A stretch of 32,801 bases of DNA from an uncultured bacterium (GCA_949297305.1 CASFSG010000073.1:1-32801), one strand, 5' to 3'. Counted from the stretch's first letter, positions 1 through 9,716 are shown. The notes: a model not told the origin generated them from the letters alone. Numbers and translations are program-made.

Positions 1-1002
1 ATTTTCATTTTGCATACTTTTTAAATTAATGGTACCACTACCATAAACTAAATATGGTTTAGTCCATCCTAAAAGGATTTTACTATAAGAATTATGGTCG
101 ATAACATTGCCATCCATCATATCAATGCGACCAGTAGGAGCATAAGATAAAGAGTCGTTAGAATAATAGTCATTCAAGCCAAAGAAATGTCCCATTTCAT
201 GAATGTAAGTATGAGCATCAACCTTATCGACGCCAAAAGAATTATACATAAAATCATAACTCGCCCAACCAAAGGTATTCGCGACTAAATTATTCCTATC
301 ACCTGCAGCATCTTGATTAGCCCAAGAAGTATACGCCCAATAGTTCATATCATCGAGCATTGGCCCACCATTTTGGTAATTAGGCGCACTATAAATCATC
401 CATATCGCATCAAAATAGCCATCTTGGTCACTATCATATTTATTTTTAATGTCCCCACTAGTGGCAAAATAATTATCGATAGCATCTTCTAAAATAAACA
501 AAGTGCTTTCACTCGTAATTTCTGCCGCATTTAAATAACCAGACTCACTCGCATCATACCAAGGCGCAACCGTCCCACTTAAGTGTAATTTGCCATAGCT
601 AGATTCTTCATAAAAAGTAGCTAACGAATTATTTAATAAACGTTCATCGTCGTTTTGACCAAAGAACGCTAAATTGATGTCAGATAAAACTAAATCGTTA
701 TCACTATTTCCATCATTATCTAAATCTATCGTTTGATAATCGGGGATTAAAATAGGCAAAACCAAAATATTAACATTCCCAAGCGAAGGGGTTCTTTGCA
801 AATTATAAAACGATCGATCTTCTAAAGAATGCAAAGTATCGGTCACAACAACTTCTTCGGGTGTAAAAATTTTACCATCGTTACGATGAGAAACAAAATT
901 TACATCAATTGTTTTATTGTAAATATCAATATTATCATCGCAAGATGTCATTACTAACAAGCTCATCAACACTAAACAAATAGTAGACGCATTTCTTTTC
1001 AT
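1..1002 (-). CDS. M6-type zinc metalloprotease lipoprotein, C-terminus cut by window edge
   Basis: The reading frame is open for 334 codons from ATG at 1002 to the window edge, so the 3' end is missing. The N-terminus (MKRNAST..., lipobox LVMTSC) is a lipoprotein signal peptide. HEMGH at residues 268-272, followed by FFGLND, is the HExxHxxGxxD zinc site of M6 (immune inhibitor A-like) peptidases. An MMDGN/YSKILLGW block follows it, also typical of M6. The protein is a clear paralogue of the next gene upstream on this strand, sharing the zinc site, the MMD and GWxKPY segments and the overall plan. The ATG follows the TAA of that gene with no gap. Its ribosome site AAAGGAGG (1011-1018) lies in the upstream gene's last codons, so the two are probably one translationally coupled operon. 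It likely degrades proteins at the cell surface; the substrate is unknown. Confidence 0.85.
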   Translation of the reverse strand, partial: MKRNASTICLVLMSLLVMTSCDDNIDIYNKTIDVNFVSHRNDGKIFTPEEVVVTDTLHSLEDRSFYNLQRTPSLGNVNILVLPILIPDYQTIDLDNDGNSDNDLVLSDINLAFFGQNDDERLLNNSLATFYEESSYGKLHLSGTVAPWYDASESGYLNAAEITSESTLFILEDAIDNYFATSGDIKNKYDSDQDGYFDAIWMIYSAPNYQNGGPMLDDMNYWAYTSWANQDAAGDRNNLVANTFGWASYDFMYNSFGVDKVDAHTYIHEMGHFFGLNDYYSNDSLSYAPTGRIDMMDGNVIDHNSYSKILLGWTKPYLVYGSGTINLKSMQNEN

Positions 1003-2700
1003 TTATAAAGCCTCCTTTAGGGTCTTTACTCCAACTTTAAATGGGATTGCTTGACCACCATTAAAAGTATAAGAACCGTTAAAAAATTGATAACCAAAAT
1101 TATAAATATCGAAATCCTGTGATGAAGTAAACCACAGAGTCGAAGTATTCGAAGCATATGTTCCTCGATCAAAAGTATTCGTCCCACTAGCTTCTAATAA
1201 GCGAATTTGTTCAAAATAATCAAAAGATTGAGGAAGTTGATAAGAGGAAGATTCAATCATACTATTACTAATTGGCATTAAAATAGCCTCATCGTTAGCG
1301 AGCGATTTCCCATCCCAAACATAACCATCAACATAATTGAGGGCTTGACCACCGTCATAGTTGACAACACTACATTTAAAGATACGGCTATCGACATGAT
1401 AAATGCGAACACCAGTAGTTGATAAACAAGCTCCGCGACCATGAATTAAACGAGTGCCACTATCTAAAGCATTCAAACCTTTAGGAGAATATAAATCAAT
1501 CATCAAATATTCGCTAAAAGGATTGAATTTATAAACAAAATTTTCTAAATCACCACCGCGATGAAGATTTTCAATCGTCGCTGATATTTCTTCATAATTA
1601 GCGGGAATAACAATGACTGAGTAGTCGTTTTTTGTCACTTCTTCTAACAATATTTCGCTCGTGCCATAAACGACATAAGGTTTAATCCAGCCTAAAAGCA
1701 TTTTACTATAAGAATCTAAATCACCAACATTTTGATCCATCATTGTCGAAGATCCAGCTGGGCGAAAATTATTATCGGCATAGAAATCCTCTAAACCCAA
1801 TAAATGTCCAGTTTCGTGAATAAAAGTATGGGAATCTAGTGGGATTGAATTTAGATTATCTAATAAGGCGATATCATCTTGATCATAAGAAGCATAGCTT
1901 AAATACATTTGGTCAAAACTAGCCCAAGAGAAAGCGGAAGTTGTCGGATTTTCTAGCGAAGGCAAAGTTGAATAATCCCAAGAAGTATAATTCCAAAAAG
2001 AAGAATTTAAATCTTCTTCAGCGGTCATAATTCCATCGCGATAATCGAGTTGATCTTGAGTAAAAAAATTGTGATGATCATAAACCATCCAAACCGCATC
2101 GATGCTTCCGTCTTTATTTTGATCATAATCATTTTTAGACAAATTATAAGTCGAAAAAGCCCAATCGACGCCCTTACGTAAAATTTCAGTAATAATTGTT
2201 CCGCTGCTACCCATCGTTAGATCGCTTAATGTCTTAACGTTCGTGTGTTCACTAACATCAAACCAATCAGTGACAAAACCACTAAAATTCAATTTGCCAA
2301 AACTAGATTGATAAAAATATTCTTTTACGGAATAAAATCCAATCTCATGGTCATTTTCGCCAAAGAAGACTTTTTCGATATCTTCTTTAATTTCGGGAGT
2401 GTTGAACACACTTCTTTCCCCGGGTAAATGAACAGGGATAACTAAAATATTTACATCGCCAATCGATGGACAAACATTTTCATTATTAGATAAAACGCCA
2501 CTTAAATCGTTGTAGGTAAATTCTAATTCGACATTCTTAGGAGAAATATATCTACTTTTAGAAGATGAATTATTGTCCTTATAAATGCGAATAGTTGCCG
2601 TCCCCGGATCATTACTATTTAAATAAATAATATTGTCATTACAAGCATTAAGAGTTAAGGCAAGTAATGGTAAAGATAAAAAATAAAACTGCTTTTTCAT
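1003..2700 (-). CDS. M6-type zinc metalloprotease lipoprotein
   Basis: 565 aa. The signal peptide ends in lipobox LTLNAC, so the mature protein should be membrane-anchored and extracellular. HETGH at residues 295-299 followed by LLGLED is an intact HExxHxxGxxD zinc-binding catalytic motif. The downstream MMDQNVGD and YSKMLLGWIKPY segments are typical of the M6 peptidase-like family. Roughly 250 further residues form a C-terminal beta-rich part with no motif I recognise. It is the first gene of a two-gene protease operon with its truncated paralogue at 1-1002. No Shine-Dalgarno site precedes the ATG, but TTGATT-N17-AAAATA ends 7 nt before it, so the transcript may be leaderless. Family assignment is good; the substrate is unknown. 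Confidence 0.88.
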   Translation of the reverse strand: MKKQFYFLSLPLLALTLNACNDNIIYLNSNDPGTATIRIYKDNNSSSKSRYISPKNVELEFTYNDLSGVLSNNENVCPSIGDVNILVIPVHLPGERSVFNTPEIKEDIEKVFFGENDHEIGFYSVKEYFYQSSFGKLNFSGFVTDWFDVSEHTNVKTLSDLTMGSSGTIITEILRKGVDWAFSTYNLSKNDYDQNKDGSIDAVWMVYDHHNFFTQDQLDYRDGIMTAEEDLNSSFWNYTSWDYSTLPSLENPTTSAFSWASFDQMYLSYASYDQDDIALLDNLNSIPLDSHTFIHETGHLLGLEDFYADNNFRPAGSSTMMDQNVGDLDSYSKMLLGWIKPYVVYGTSEILLEEVTKNDYSVIVIPANYEEISATIENLHRGGDLENFVYKFNPFSEYLMIDLYSPKGLNALDSGTRLIHGRGACLSTTGVRIYHVDSRIFKCSVVNYDGGQALNYVDGYVWDGKSLANDEAILMPISNSMIESSSYQLPQSFDYFEQIRLLEASGTNTFDRGTYASNTSTLWFTSSQDFDIYNFGYQFFNGSYTFNGGQAIPFKVGVKTLKEAL

Positions 2701-2707
2701 ACGCGTA

Positions 2708-2736
2708 TATTTTAATAATTAATATTATTAAATCAA
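2708..2736 (-). promoter_or_regulatory. Putative leaderless promoter of the M6 protease operon
   Basis: On the minus strand TTGATT (2731-2736), a 17-nt spacer and AAAATA (2708-2713) stand 7 nt before the ATG at 2700. There is no ribosome site between them. The -35 and spacing are good and the -10 is weak. Confidence 0.4.
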
Positions 2737-2779
2737 CATTTTTTTAATTTTGCATATCAAATATAGGAATAGTTGAGAC

Positions 2780-2810
2780 AAAAAAGAGGGAGATAGGCCA
2801 CCTCCCTCTT
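2780..2810 (-). terminator. Rho-independent terminator of the repeat-rich lipoprotein gene
   Basis: A perfect 9-bp stem pairs AAGAGGGAG (2784-2792) with CTCCCTCTT (2802-2810) around a 9-nt loop. On the minus strand it is followed by a run of U, and it lies about 30 nt past the TAA at 2838. It separates this gene from the protease operon. Confidence 0.85.
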
Positions 2811-2837
2811 AAATTAATCGATAGATTTTAAGGCGCT

Positions 2838-5800
2838 TTACGCCTCGCTATCAACATGTTGAGTAATAGTTACGACGACATTACCATTTATTTCATAGTA
2901 AATATATTGGTAAGTAGAATCCATGGCAGATAACCTATCAATATCTGTTTTATTAATAATTGTTTCGCCACCAACAGTAACAACTACATCGATAGTGCCA
3001 CTTCCATAATAACTCACCCCAAAACTAAGTTTAGTGCCAGCGTAGATGGTATCACCATGGTTATAAGAGGTGTGGTTGCTGTCAGATAATGTCACATAAC
3101 AATCATATTGTCCAAACGAAGGATCGACATTGATGTCAATAGTATAAGCGGCAGCTTTTGTAATTGTGACAGTCATATTACCATTAACGGCATAGCCGCC
3201 ATTATAAGAACTATATGAAACAGCATTTCCAGAGGCATCGGTTACATTGACCATATAGACAAATCCATCTGGGTTAGGTGTAGTAACTTCCACATCAAAA
3301 TAATCGCCGACAAAAACACTGTTCAAATCTTCAACCGTTGTTTTGTTTTTAGAATATGATAACTGAACATTATCCTCAGTTTCATCATTAATAGTAATTG
3401 TTACAGGCGTTGCATCTTGGAAAGCGATGTTAAGTTCTGTCATATCAGCGCTAACAGCGATGCGATTGAAACGATATTCACCATTCGCCACACCATCAGG
3501 GCTAACTGTTACTGCATCAACGGAAGAACTTGTTTTATAAGAAACAACCGCTTCTTTGCCACTGACGACTTGAATGAGTACTTGGAAGGATGTTCCTTCT
3601 AAGACATTAACCTTCATACCGCTCTCATAATTAGAGTTAGTAACTTCCGTCATTTGAGAACCGCTATTCATGATTTGGAATCGAGTATAATCGACACCTT
3701 GAGTGCCACTAACATTTAAAGCGACTTCAACTGTCGGAAGATCTTCGACCATAACAACAATTGAAACATCATAAGCAGGCATAACAAAAGACACACTATA
3801 ACTATTGGAGTATTTATTTTCTAAGTTTACTTCTAACTCTGGATGACCATCCGCACTCGCACTTGTAGCTTCTTGCAAGGGGGAAGTTGTGAAGTTCATC
3901 GTGACATTTGCACCAACTGCGTAAGCACCTTCACCGCTACCATAACTACTCACCGTAATGTTACTATTTTCAGCAAATTCTGCCGTAAACGCTTGAGCGC
4001 AGGTAATAGTAAATGACATATTTGAGCCATCTCTACTTACTGTGAAGTTGATGTAGTAATAAGTATAACCAGTACTAGAATCTAAAGTTGAACTTAATCT
4101 ATTGCCTTCCCAATAATTTTCAGGATTATTATCATCTTGAACTCTTGTAATTAGATAGCCGGCTTCTGGAAGCATGAATAAGTAAACATTTTGTCCAGGA
4201 TAAGGCGAAACTACATCATCGCTACCAATAGAATACGACGATTTAAGCATATAGGATTCAAGATGCTCTTCGTTGATTGTAATAGTCGGACAATCAGCAA
4301 GAGTAACTTTAATGGTCACAGGGGCAGACGGCATCGTAAATCGAATATCGAAACCACCATAATAATTGGTACCAACATAAGCATTGAAACCCTCAGCGGT
4401 TGAGGTGATTTCAATACTTTGAATGTATTTACCTTCAACATTAGTTGAAACAGATGAGTAATAGAATGATTGACCTTCATAGGCACGAGTAACAAATTCT
4501 TCGCCATATCCATCAACTAGTTGTGAAGGTTCAACACCTTCGTAAACGATGTCACTAAAGACTTTAACTCCACCAGTAACGGTCAAATCTGGGAAGGTAC
4601 CAGTCATCCAATCTGAATTAACTTGAACATAACCATCTCCATCGCTAAAACCTTGTAGTCTTTGTGATGAACCACTAGTTGTCGCAACTCGATCGATGAC
4701 ATAGTCAGGATGGCTGGTGCGCAAAGTTACAACGAGCATGTTGCTAAACGCTAATCCATCTTGCAAGCCATAAACTGTTACATAATCATCGGTAGTAACG
4801 GTAGGATATGTTTTTATTGTACCTACTTTACTTACTTGAGGCTGTTCGGTGACAAAAACATCAGTTTTGCCACTAACAACCAAGGAATGAACGATATAAG
4901 CATCGTTTTCACCACCATCAGGATAATCCGCATCACAATTAACTAAATTTTCGGAAGTAAGTGGTACATAAACATCATTAACATAAATTAAATGACTAAG
5001 ATATCGATCGTTTAATTTTGCCATCGAATCATACATTTTAATTTCAACAGTCGAACCATCATGAATTTCATCAGAGTAATTTCTTACATCATAACTTTGT
5101 TGACCCATAGCTTTAGTGGCGTCCAAAACAACTTCGTTATTGATAGTAAGAGTAATTTCGGTCGCATTTGAGAAAGCGCCCATCGCATTAGCTAAAGTGA
5201 AATCAAATTGCACTAAGGTGATGTATTCAACGCTAACATTTATAGCGGTGAATTCCGCATCAAAGGAATAAGAATTATCGACTAAGGTGACAGGACTATC
5301 ATTAATAGTAACACTACTAATTTCAAAACCACTATTAGCGACGACTTCTAAACGCATCGCTTCACCATAGACATAGTTCATGTCTTCTTTTAATGTTTCA
5401 TTACCATCATCGACCTCGAAGAGTTTAACCGTACCCTTCGCATCATCATTTTCAATAGTAATAGGATAATTTGTATCAGAAGTAACAACAGTTAAAGTTG
5501 CATTTGCTTCTGGCATAACAAATTCATAGTCTTTCGTGCCTCCATTAGCGGTTAAAACTTCTTCATCTAATGAAACACTGACGAGATCTTTGTGATCTAA
5601 TAAGGCAACACGCGCGGTTAATTCGCTGCCACCTTCAATGGCCGCTAAGCTATCTTCATCCATAGTGACACCATCATTTAAAAAGGTGACACCACTAACC
5701 CCAGCATCCGCATTAACAGTTAAAGCATACGTTGTAACTGGTGCAACAGAGCTACTATCACTAGAGGTGGAGTCGCTCGTCGAGGGACCTGGACAACTTG

Positions 5801-5846
5801 AAAGTAAGAAGACAAAACCTAGAGCAAATATAAAGATTTTATTAAT
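2838..5846 (-). CDS. Large repeat-rich surface lipoprotein (divergent InlB B-repeat-like), ATT start
   Basis: The longest ATG-initiated frame starts at 5663, but it is open 61 codons further upstream. That extension encodes NKIFIFALGFVFLLSSC, a textbook lipoprotein signal peptide, then a Ser/Thr linker. The codon at the expected start, 6 nt after a strong AAAGGAG site (5853-5859), is ATT at 5846-5844; no ATG, GTG or TTG lies between it and the upstream stop. The mature protein (about 1002 aa in all) is a string of beta-sandwich-like repeats. They share a pattern of G-x-V, GFxIxxV and FxMPxxxxTxxV, with the MP signature near residues 110, 505 and 688, as in divergent InlB B-repeat (Flg_new_2-type) domains. 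No enzymatic motif is visible. An adhesive or structural surface role is an inference. It has its own promoter and terminator. Confidence 0.78.
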   Translation of the reverse strand: MNKIFIFALGFVFLLSSCPGPSTSDSTSSDSSSVAPVTTYALTVNADAGVSGVTFLNDGVTMDEDSLAAIEGGSELTARVALLDHKDLVSVSLDEEVLTANGGTKDYEFVMPEANATLTVVTSDTNYPITIENDDAKGTVKLFEVDDGNETLKEDMNYVYGEAMRLEVVANSGFEISSVTINDSPVTLVDNSYSFDAEFTAINVSVEYITLVQFDFTLANAMGAFSNATEITLTINNEVVLDATKAMGQQSYDVRNYSDEIHDGSTVEIKMYDSMAKLNDRYLSHLIYVNDVYVPLTSENLVNCDADYPDGGENDAYIVHSLVVSGKTDVFVTEQPQVSKVGTIKTYPTVTTDDYVTVYGLQDGLAFSNMLVVTLRTSHPDYVIDRVATTSGSSQRLQGFSDGDGYVQVNSDWMTGTFPDLTVTGGVKVFSDIVYEGVEPSQLVDGYGEEFVTRAYEGQSFYYSSVSTNVEGKYIQSIEITSTAEGFNAYVGTNYYGGFDIRFTMPSAPVTIKVTLADCPTITINEEHLESYMLKSSYSIGSDDVVSPYPGQNVYLFMLPEAGYLITRVQDDNNPENYWEGNRLSSTLDSSTGYTYYYINFTVSRDGSNMSFTITCAQAFTAEFAENSNITVSSYGSGEGAYAVGANVTMNFTTSPLQEATSASADGHPELEVNLENKYSNSYSVSFVMPAYDVSIVVMVEDLPTVEVALNVSGTQGVDYTRFQIMNSGSQMTEVTNSNYESGMKVNVLEGTSFQVLIQVVSGKEAVVSYKTSSSVDAVTVSPDGVANGEYRFNRIAVSADMTELNIAFQDATPVTITINDETEDNVQLSYSKNKTTVEDLNSVFVGDYFDVEVTTPNPDGFVYMVNVTDASGNAVSYSSYNGGYAVNGNMTVTITKAAAYTIDINVDPSFGQYDCYVTLSDSNHTSYNHGDTIYAGTKLSFGVSYYGSGTIDVVVTVGGETIINKTDIDRLSAMDSTYQYIYYEINGNVVVTITQHVDSEA

Positions 5847-5852
5847 GGCTTT

Positions 5853-5859
5853 CTCCTTT
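5853..5859 (-). promoter_or_regulatory. Shine-Dalgarno site deciding the ATT start
   Basis: AAAGGAG on the minus strand, 6 nt before ATT at 5846. It places initiation 61 codons upstream of the first in-frame ATG (5663). Confidence 0.75.
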
Positions 5860-5894
5860 CTTTTTTTATCATATTGTAGATAAAATACTTATTG

Positions 5895-5923
5895 AATATA
5901 CCGACTAACACTTCTGCTAGCAA
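5895..5923 (-). promoter_or_regulatory. Sigma-A-type promoter of the repeat-rich lipoprotein
   Basis: TTGCTA (5918-5923), a 17-nt spacer and TATATT (5895-5900) on the minus strand, giving a leader of about 40 nt that carries the AAAGGAG site. Confidence 0.65.
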
Positions 5924-5979
5924 GATTTTTTTCTTTGTAAAATCAATTTTTTGATTTTGATTAGAAGGTAAAAAGAAAA

Positions 5980-5995
5980 ATAACCTTAAGGTTAT
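5980..5995. promoter_or_regulatory. 16-bp perfect palindrome, candidate operator
   Basis: ATAACCTTAAGGTTAT is a perfect inverted repeat in the gap between the divergent lipoprotein genes. It lies about 57 nt upstream of the minus-strand -35 and about 50 nt upstream of the candidate plus-strand -35. Its position suits a shared regulator. No protein is identified. Confidence 0.4.
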
Positions 5996-6047
5996 AGCAC
6001 TTAAAAATATAGTTTGATTTCTAACTAAATATCTAATTTTGATTATC

Positions 6048-6076
6048 TTGATATTAAAAATTGCTTTTATTAATAA
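6048..6076 (+). promoter_or_regulatory. Possible promoter of the paired lipoprotein operon
   Basis: TTGATA (6048-6053), a 17-nt spacer and TAATAA (6071-6076). The -35 is good and the -10 is poor. The start at 6145 is about 62 nt downstream of the predicted transcript start. Confidence 0.35.
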
Positions 6077-6144
6077 AAATTAATTTACATAAGACCTACT
6101 ATGGTGCTATTAATATTATGTTTAAACAAGAAAGAAGGGAAAAT

Positions 6145-7884
6145 ATGAAGAAAATAGCTAGATTAACATTTGTTGTTTTTTCCTCATTTTTATGTCTTAC
6201 TAGCTGCACGCCTAATAATGATGGAAGCTCAAATAGTTCATCGAATAATTCAACATCAATAAGTAATAATGATGATATAGTTGCATTAGTGAACAATTTA
6301 CAACAATCTTTCGCCTTAAAAGGTAATTTCGTTTGGGAAACTATCGATTATGATAACGAAGAAATTATGGAGCCTGTCTCATATATCAATAATGTTTATA
6401 TGGATGAAGACGAATATTATCTATACCAAGAAAGCAATGAAACAAATCTTGTCACGAAAAATTGGCATTATTTTAAAAATCCTTTGACACGCAATATCGC
6501 CCATTACCAAAGAAACCATTTAAATGAGGTGAATTTAGTCGATATAAGCGATGAACAAGGTATAACTTTCATCTATGATGACTTTTATTTAAACCCTTTT
6601 ACCTGTTTTGATTCTAATGATTTTATTAAAATCGACGATAATACTTTTTCATTAGATATAGAAAATGTCGAATCCACTGCAATTATCCCAGCAATGTTAT
6701 TTTATTACTCTAACGATTATCCTTTCGAAGTTAGGAAATTAAACATTATAACTGACGATAATAACAATCCCATATCAATGTCTTTAGAAACATTTGGCTT
6801 AAGATTTGAGGTCAATTATGATTTTTATGCCGTCATTAAGTATGAAGCCACCTTCACAAACCGAGAAGAATTAGATAACATCAATAAAGTTCCTTACGAA
6901 ATCGATGATGATATTAGCGGATACACTACTTTTGTCGATAGATTAAAAGAACACAATTACACCGTCACCATCCATGACACCGACAAGGAAAATAGTGAAA
7001 TCTATACCGACTATAAAGCAATTATTACTAAAGAAGGTGTCGCTTTATCGATAAGTGGAACTAGAGAAGAAATAAATAAAGAATCGGCTTTTATAACAAT
7101 TGAAAACGAAGGTGTTGTCGAAGTCGATACTAGCGACACAAATAATTTAATTGGCTTAACATTACCAATTCCTAGTGTCGATTTGTCTTATTATATGTGT
7201 GATTTTTCCTATAGTTATGCTTTTATTGAGAAAAACGCTGATAACCAATATATTTTAAAAAAGGACGCTCCTAGCGACGTCGTCTATTTACTACCAGACG
7301 CTAGATATAACGAAAATAGTGACGCCATCGATTTATCATCTTTAAAATTTACTATTAATAACAATGAAATGTCATATACATATAATTATCAGAATAACGA
7401 ATGGAATAATTCTACAGGAGGAACTATAACCGTAACCGTTAGCGATGTGAATACAAGCATATTCCCGTTTAATAAAGCTAATTATCGGGCGAAAAATGTT
7501 CCTACTTCCTGGCAAGAAGTCATCACTAGTGTCGGTGGTGATTATGATAAATTCTGTGCGACTTTTGGGCAAGATCTCAATACGATAGTCCCATTTTATT
7601 ATCCAGAGGTCGGTTATATAGATTTTACATGGACTAGCAACTATTGTTGGTTAGATACAGCGGATTTTGTCATTTCTTCTGATATCGATCGCTTCCAAGA
7701 AGAATTTATTGAATTGCTAGAAGCTAATGGCTATGTTTTAGAATTCTTGAAAAATCCTCAAAATGGCGATTTAACTTATAAGCACATAGAAACAGGCGCG
7801 TTGATAACCTTTTCTAATATTCGCTATTACGAAGACACTGATGTCGGATTTTATCCAGCAAATTCACCTTACATCTACGCGTAG
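6145..7884 (+). CDS. Predicted lipoprotein of unrecognised family (copy 1 of a tandem pair)
   Basis: 579 aa from ATG at 6145. The frame is open 28 codons further upstream, but this start has GAAGGGA before it and begins MKKIARLTF with lipobox CLTSC, followed by an Asn/Ser linker. The protein is acidic with mixed alpha and beta character. It shares long stretches with the next gene: a VYMDEDEYYLYQE block, a FYLNPF block, a NAIIP-like block, an ITDDNNNPISMSLETF block and, near the C-terminus, a PFYYPEVGY motif. I do not recognise the family and see no catalytic signature. It is the first gene of a two-gene operon; the second gene's ribosome site overlaps this TAG. A surface ligand-binding role is only a guess. 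Confidence 0.85.
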   Translation: MKKIARLTFVVFSSFLCLTSCTPNNDGSSNSSSNNSTSISNNDDIVALVNNLQQSFALKGNFVWETIDYDNEEIMEPVSYINNVYMDEDEYYLYQESNETNLVTKNWHYFKNPLTRNIAHYQRNHLNEVNLVDISDEQGITFIYDDFYLNPFTCFDSNDFIKIDDNTFSLDIENVESTAIIPAMLFYYSNDYPFEVRKLNIITDDNNNPISMSLETFGLRFEVNYDFYAVIKYEATFTNREELDNINKVPYEIDDDISGYTTFVDRLKEHNYTVTIHDTDKENSEIYTDYKAIITKEGVALSISGTREEINKESAFITIENEGVVEVDTSDTNNLIGLTLPIPSVDLSYYMCDFSYSYAFIEKNADNQYILKKDAPSDVVYLLPDARYNENSDAIDLSSLKFTINNNEMSYTYNYQNNEWNNSTGGTITVTVSDVNTSIFPFNKANYRAKNVPTSWQEVITSVGGDYDKFCATFGQDLNTIVPFYYPEVGYIDFTWTSNYCWLDTADFVISSDIDRFQEEFIELLEANGYVLEFLKNPQNGDLTYKHIETGALITFSNIRYYEDTDVGFYPANSPYIYA

Positions 7885-7895
7885 GAGTTAAAGTT

Positions 7896-9716
7896 ATGAA
7901 AATTAAAAATATTGCAATCGCTTTATTAACATTAGGGATGCTCGCTAGTTGTGTCAAAGAAGGCGCGAGTTCTTTACCAATATCCTCTTTGACACCTAAT
8001 GAGCACGATGCTCAAAACTTCATCGATAAATTGCAAGATGGACTTGGAATAAAGGGAAGATATGTTTGGAATATTTTAGATAAAGATTTTAATATAACGG
8101 CTCCGACTAATTTTCCTATCAATAACATCTATATAGACGATGACGAATATTATTTATATCAAGAAGGCGAATATAATGGTGGTACAATAATTACTAGCGA
8201 TATTCACTATTTAAAAGATGAGGAAACAGGCGGCATTGTTCAAGAATATCTAAATTATGAAAATAAAGTTATCAGCGAAATTGTTCCAGGCGCAGAAGGT
8301 GCACTATTTGATGAATTTTACATCAATCCTTTCCTAGCCTTAGAAGGCGACGATTTCACTTATATAGGTAATAATATCTTCGAATTAAATATTCTAAATA
8401 ATATGAGCAACGCCATCATCCCCTACATTTTAATGTTTTATCAAAATAATCCATTTGAAGTTAAAGAACTCCAAATCACTGTGGACGATAATGATAATCC
8501 ACTATCAATCCATTTAGAAACGTTCCCAAGTTATTATTTTGAAACTAATCAAAGAATCTATGTCCAAGTGATTTTTGATGGTGATTTTGCGATGAGAGAT
8601 GAATTTTCTAACATCGATATTAATCCTAAAAAAGACAATTTGCAGACAGCGAAGATTAAAGAAGCGTTTGACTATATTAGTGAAGCTAGCAATTATACCA
8701 TGCGAATCGAGCACGAAATTGTTTCACCTAAACCTGATGAATACTATACGGAAGTTTTAGTGACAGAAGAAGGCATCTATGCGCGCGATTTTGAAACTGA
8801 TGGAACAGCTAGAAGCACGCCTTATGGTTATATGCGCGATGAAGCTAAAACTGGGGTTTATACTTATAATATCAGCTACGATAGTTTAAGAAGACCAATT
8901 ATCAATCAAGAAACATTACCCGTAACATCGGTAACTTTAGATTACTTTTTAAGCGATTTAAAGTATTCAGAAGATTTATTTACTTATCATCAACAAACTT
9001 ATTCATTAATTGATGATGCCCCAAATCAATTTGAACATTTATTACTAGATTATAATTATGTCAATTACATTTCGGGTTTTGCCCCTAACACCTATCGTTT
9101 ATCGCTATTAGATAACTACGAAATCCAATATCAATATACTTATCGCGTCGTCAATATGATCACAAATCAAGGAAACCGTAAAGTAACAATATCTAATATT
9201 GGTAGTACAACCTTAGATGATGTTTTAAAAAATGCTCGTATCGAGGAAATGTATGTTCCGACAAATTACGAGGAATTATTAGCGACGCGTGATACTGCCG
9301 AACAAGGTCCTGGTTATTATTTCAAGCGTTATAACGAAGTTTTAAAACTAGATCAAATGGGTAAAACATTAGATGATATCTTACCATTTTACTTTCCAGA
9401 AGTTGGTTATAGTTACGATAGTTATGGGACAAGTAATCACCATGCTAGATTAGGTAGCAACAAGACAATTAAGCAACCAGAAGATACCTATCGTTATGTC
9501 AATGAATTTATATCATTGCTAGGAGAAGATTGGACCGAATTAGATATCGATAAATATCAAACAATCTTCACTTGGGAAGCCGAGATGTATTACGTTAAAT
9601 TTTTCCAGCATAACGAAACTAAAACTTATATCTTTTTTATCGCCTATGATGAATATTACTATGTCTATCTTTACCCAGGAGATAGTGAAGATATTACTTT
9701 AAAAGAAGAAGTTTAA
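7896..9716 (+). CDS. Predicted lipoprotein of unrecognised family (copy 2 of a tandem pair)
   Basis: 606 aa. The start MKIKNIAIALL with lipobox MLASC is preceded by AGGAG (7883-7887), which overlaps the stop of copy 1. It is a paralogue of the upstream gene along nearly its whole length: IYIDDDEYYLYQE, FYINPF, NAIIPYI, ITVDDNDNPLSIHLETF and PFYFPEVGY match it. Divergence is substantial, so the duplication is old. It is probably extracellular and membrane-anchored. Its last 23 bases overlap the convergent GH32 gene, so transcription must end inside that gene; a perfect 13-bp stem lies 50 nt past the stop at 9766-9804. Confidence 0.85.
   Translation: MKIKNIAIALLTLGMLASCVKEGASSLPISSLTPNEHDAQNFIDKLQDGLGIKGRYVWNILDKDFNITAPTNFPINNIYIDDDEYYLYQEGEYNGGTIITSDIHYLKDEETGGIVQEYLNYENKVISEIVPGAEGALFDEFYINPFLALEGDDFTYIGNNIFELNILNNMSNAIIPYILMFYQNNPFEVKELQITVDDNDNPLSIHLETFPSYYFETNQRIYVQVIFDGDFAMRDEFSNIDINPKKDNLQTAKIKEAFDYISEASNYTMRIEHEIVSPKPDEYYTEVLVTEEGIYARDFETDGTARSTPYGYMRDEAKTGVYTYNISYDSLRRPIINQETLPVTSVTLDYFLSDLKYSEDLFTYHQQTYSLIDDAPNQFEHLLLDYNYVNYISGFAPNTYRLSLLDNYEIQYQYTYRVVNMITNQGNRKVTISNIGSTTLDDVLKNARIEEMYVPTNYEELLATRDTAEQGPGYYFKRYNEVLKLDQMGKTLDDILPFYFPEVGYSYDSYGTSNHHARLGSNKTIKQPEDTYRYVNEFISLLGEDWTELDIDKYQTIFTWEAEMYYVKFFQHNETKTYIFFIAYDEYYYVYLYPGDSEDITLKEEV

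Noticed and set aside
4191-4516. Short ORFs on both strands inside the repeat-rich lipoprotein gene
   Set aside because: They are alternate-frame shadows of a clear coding region.
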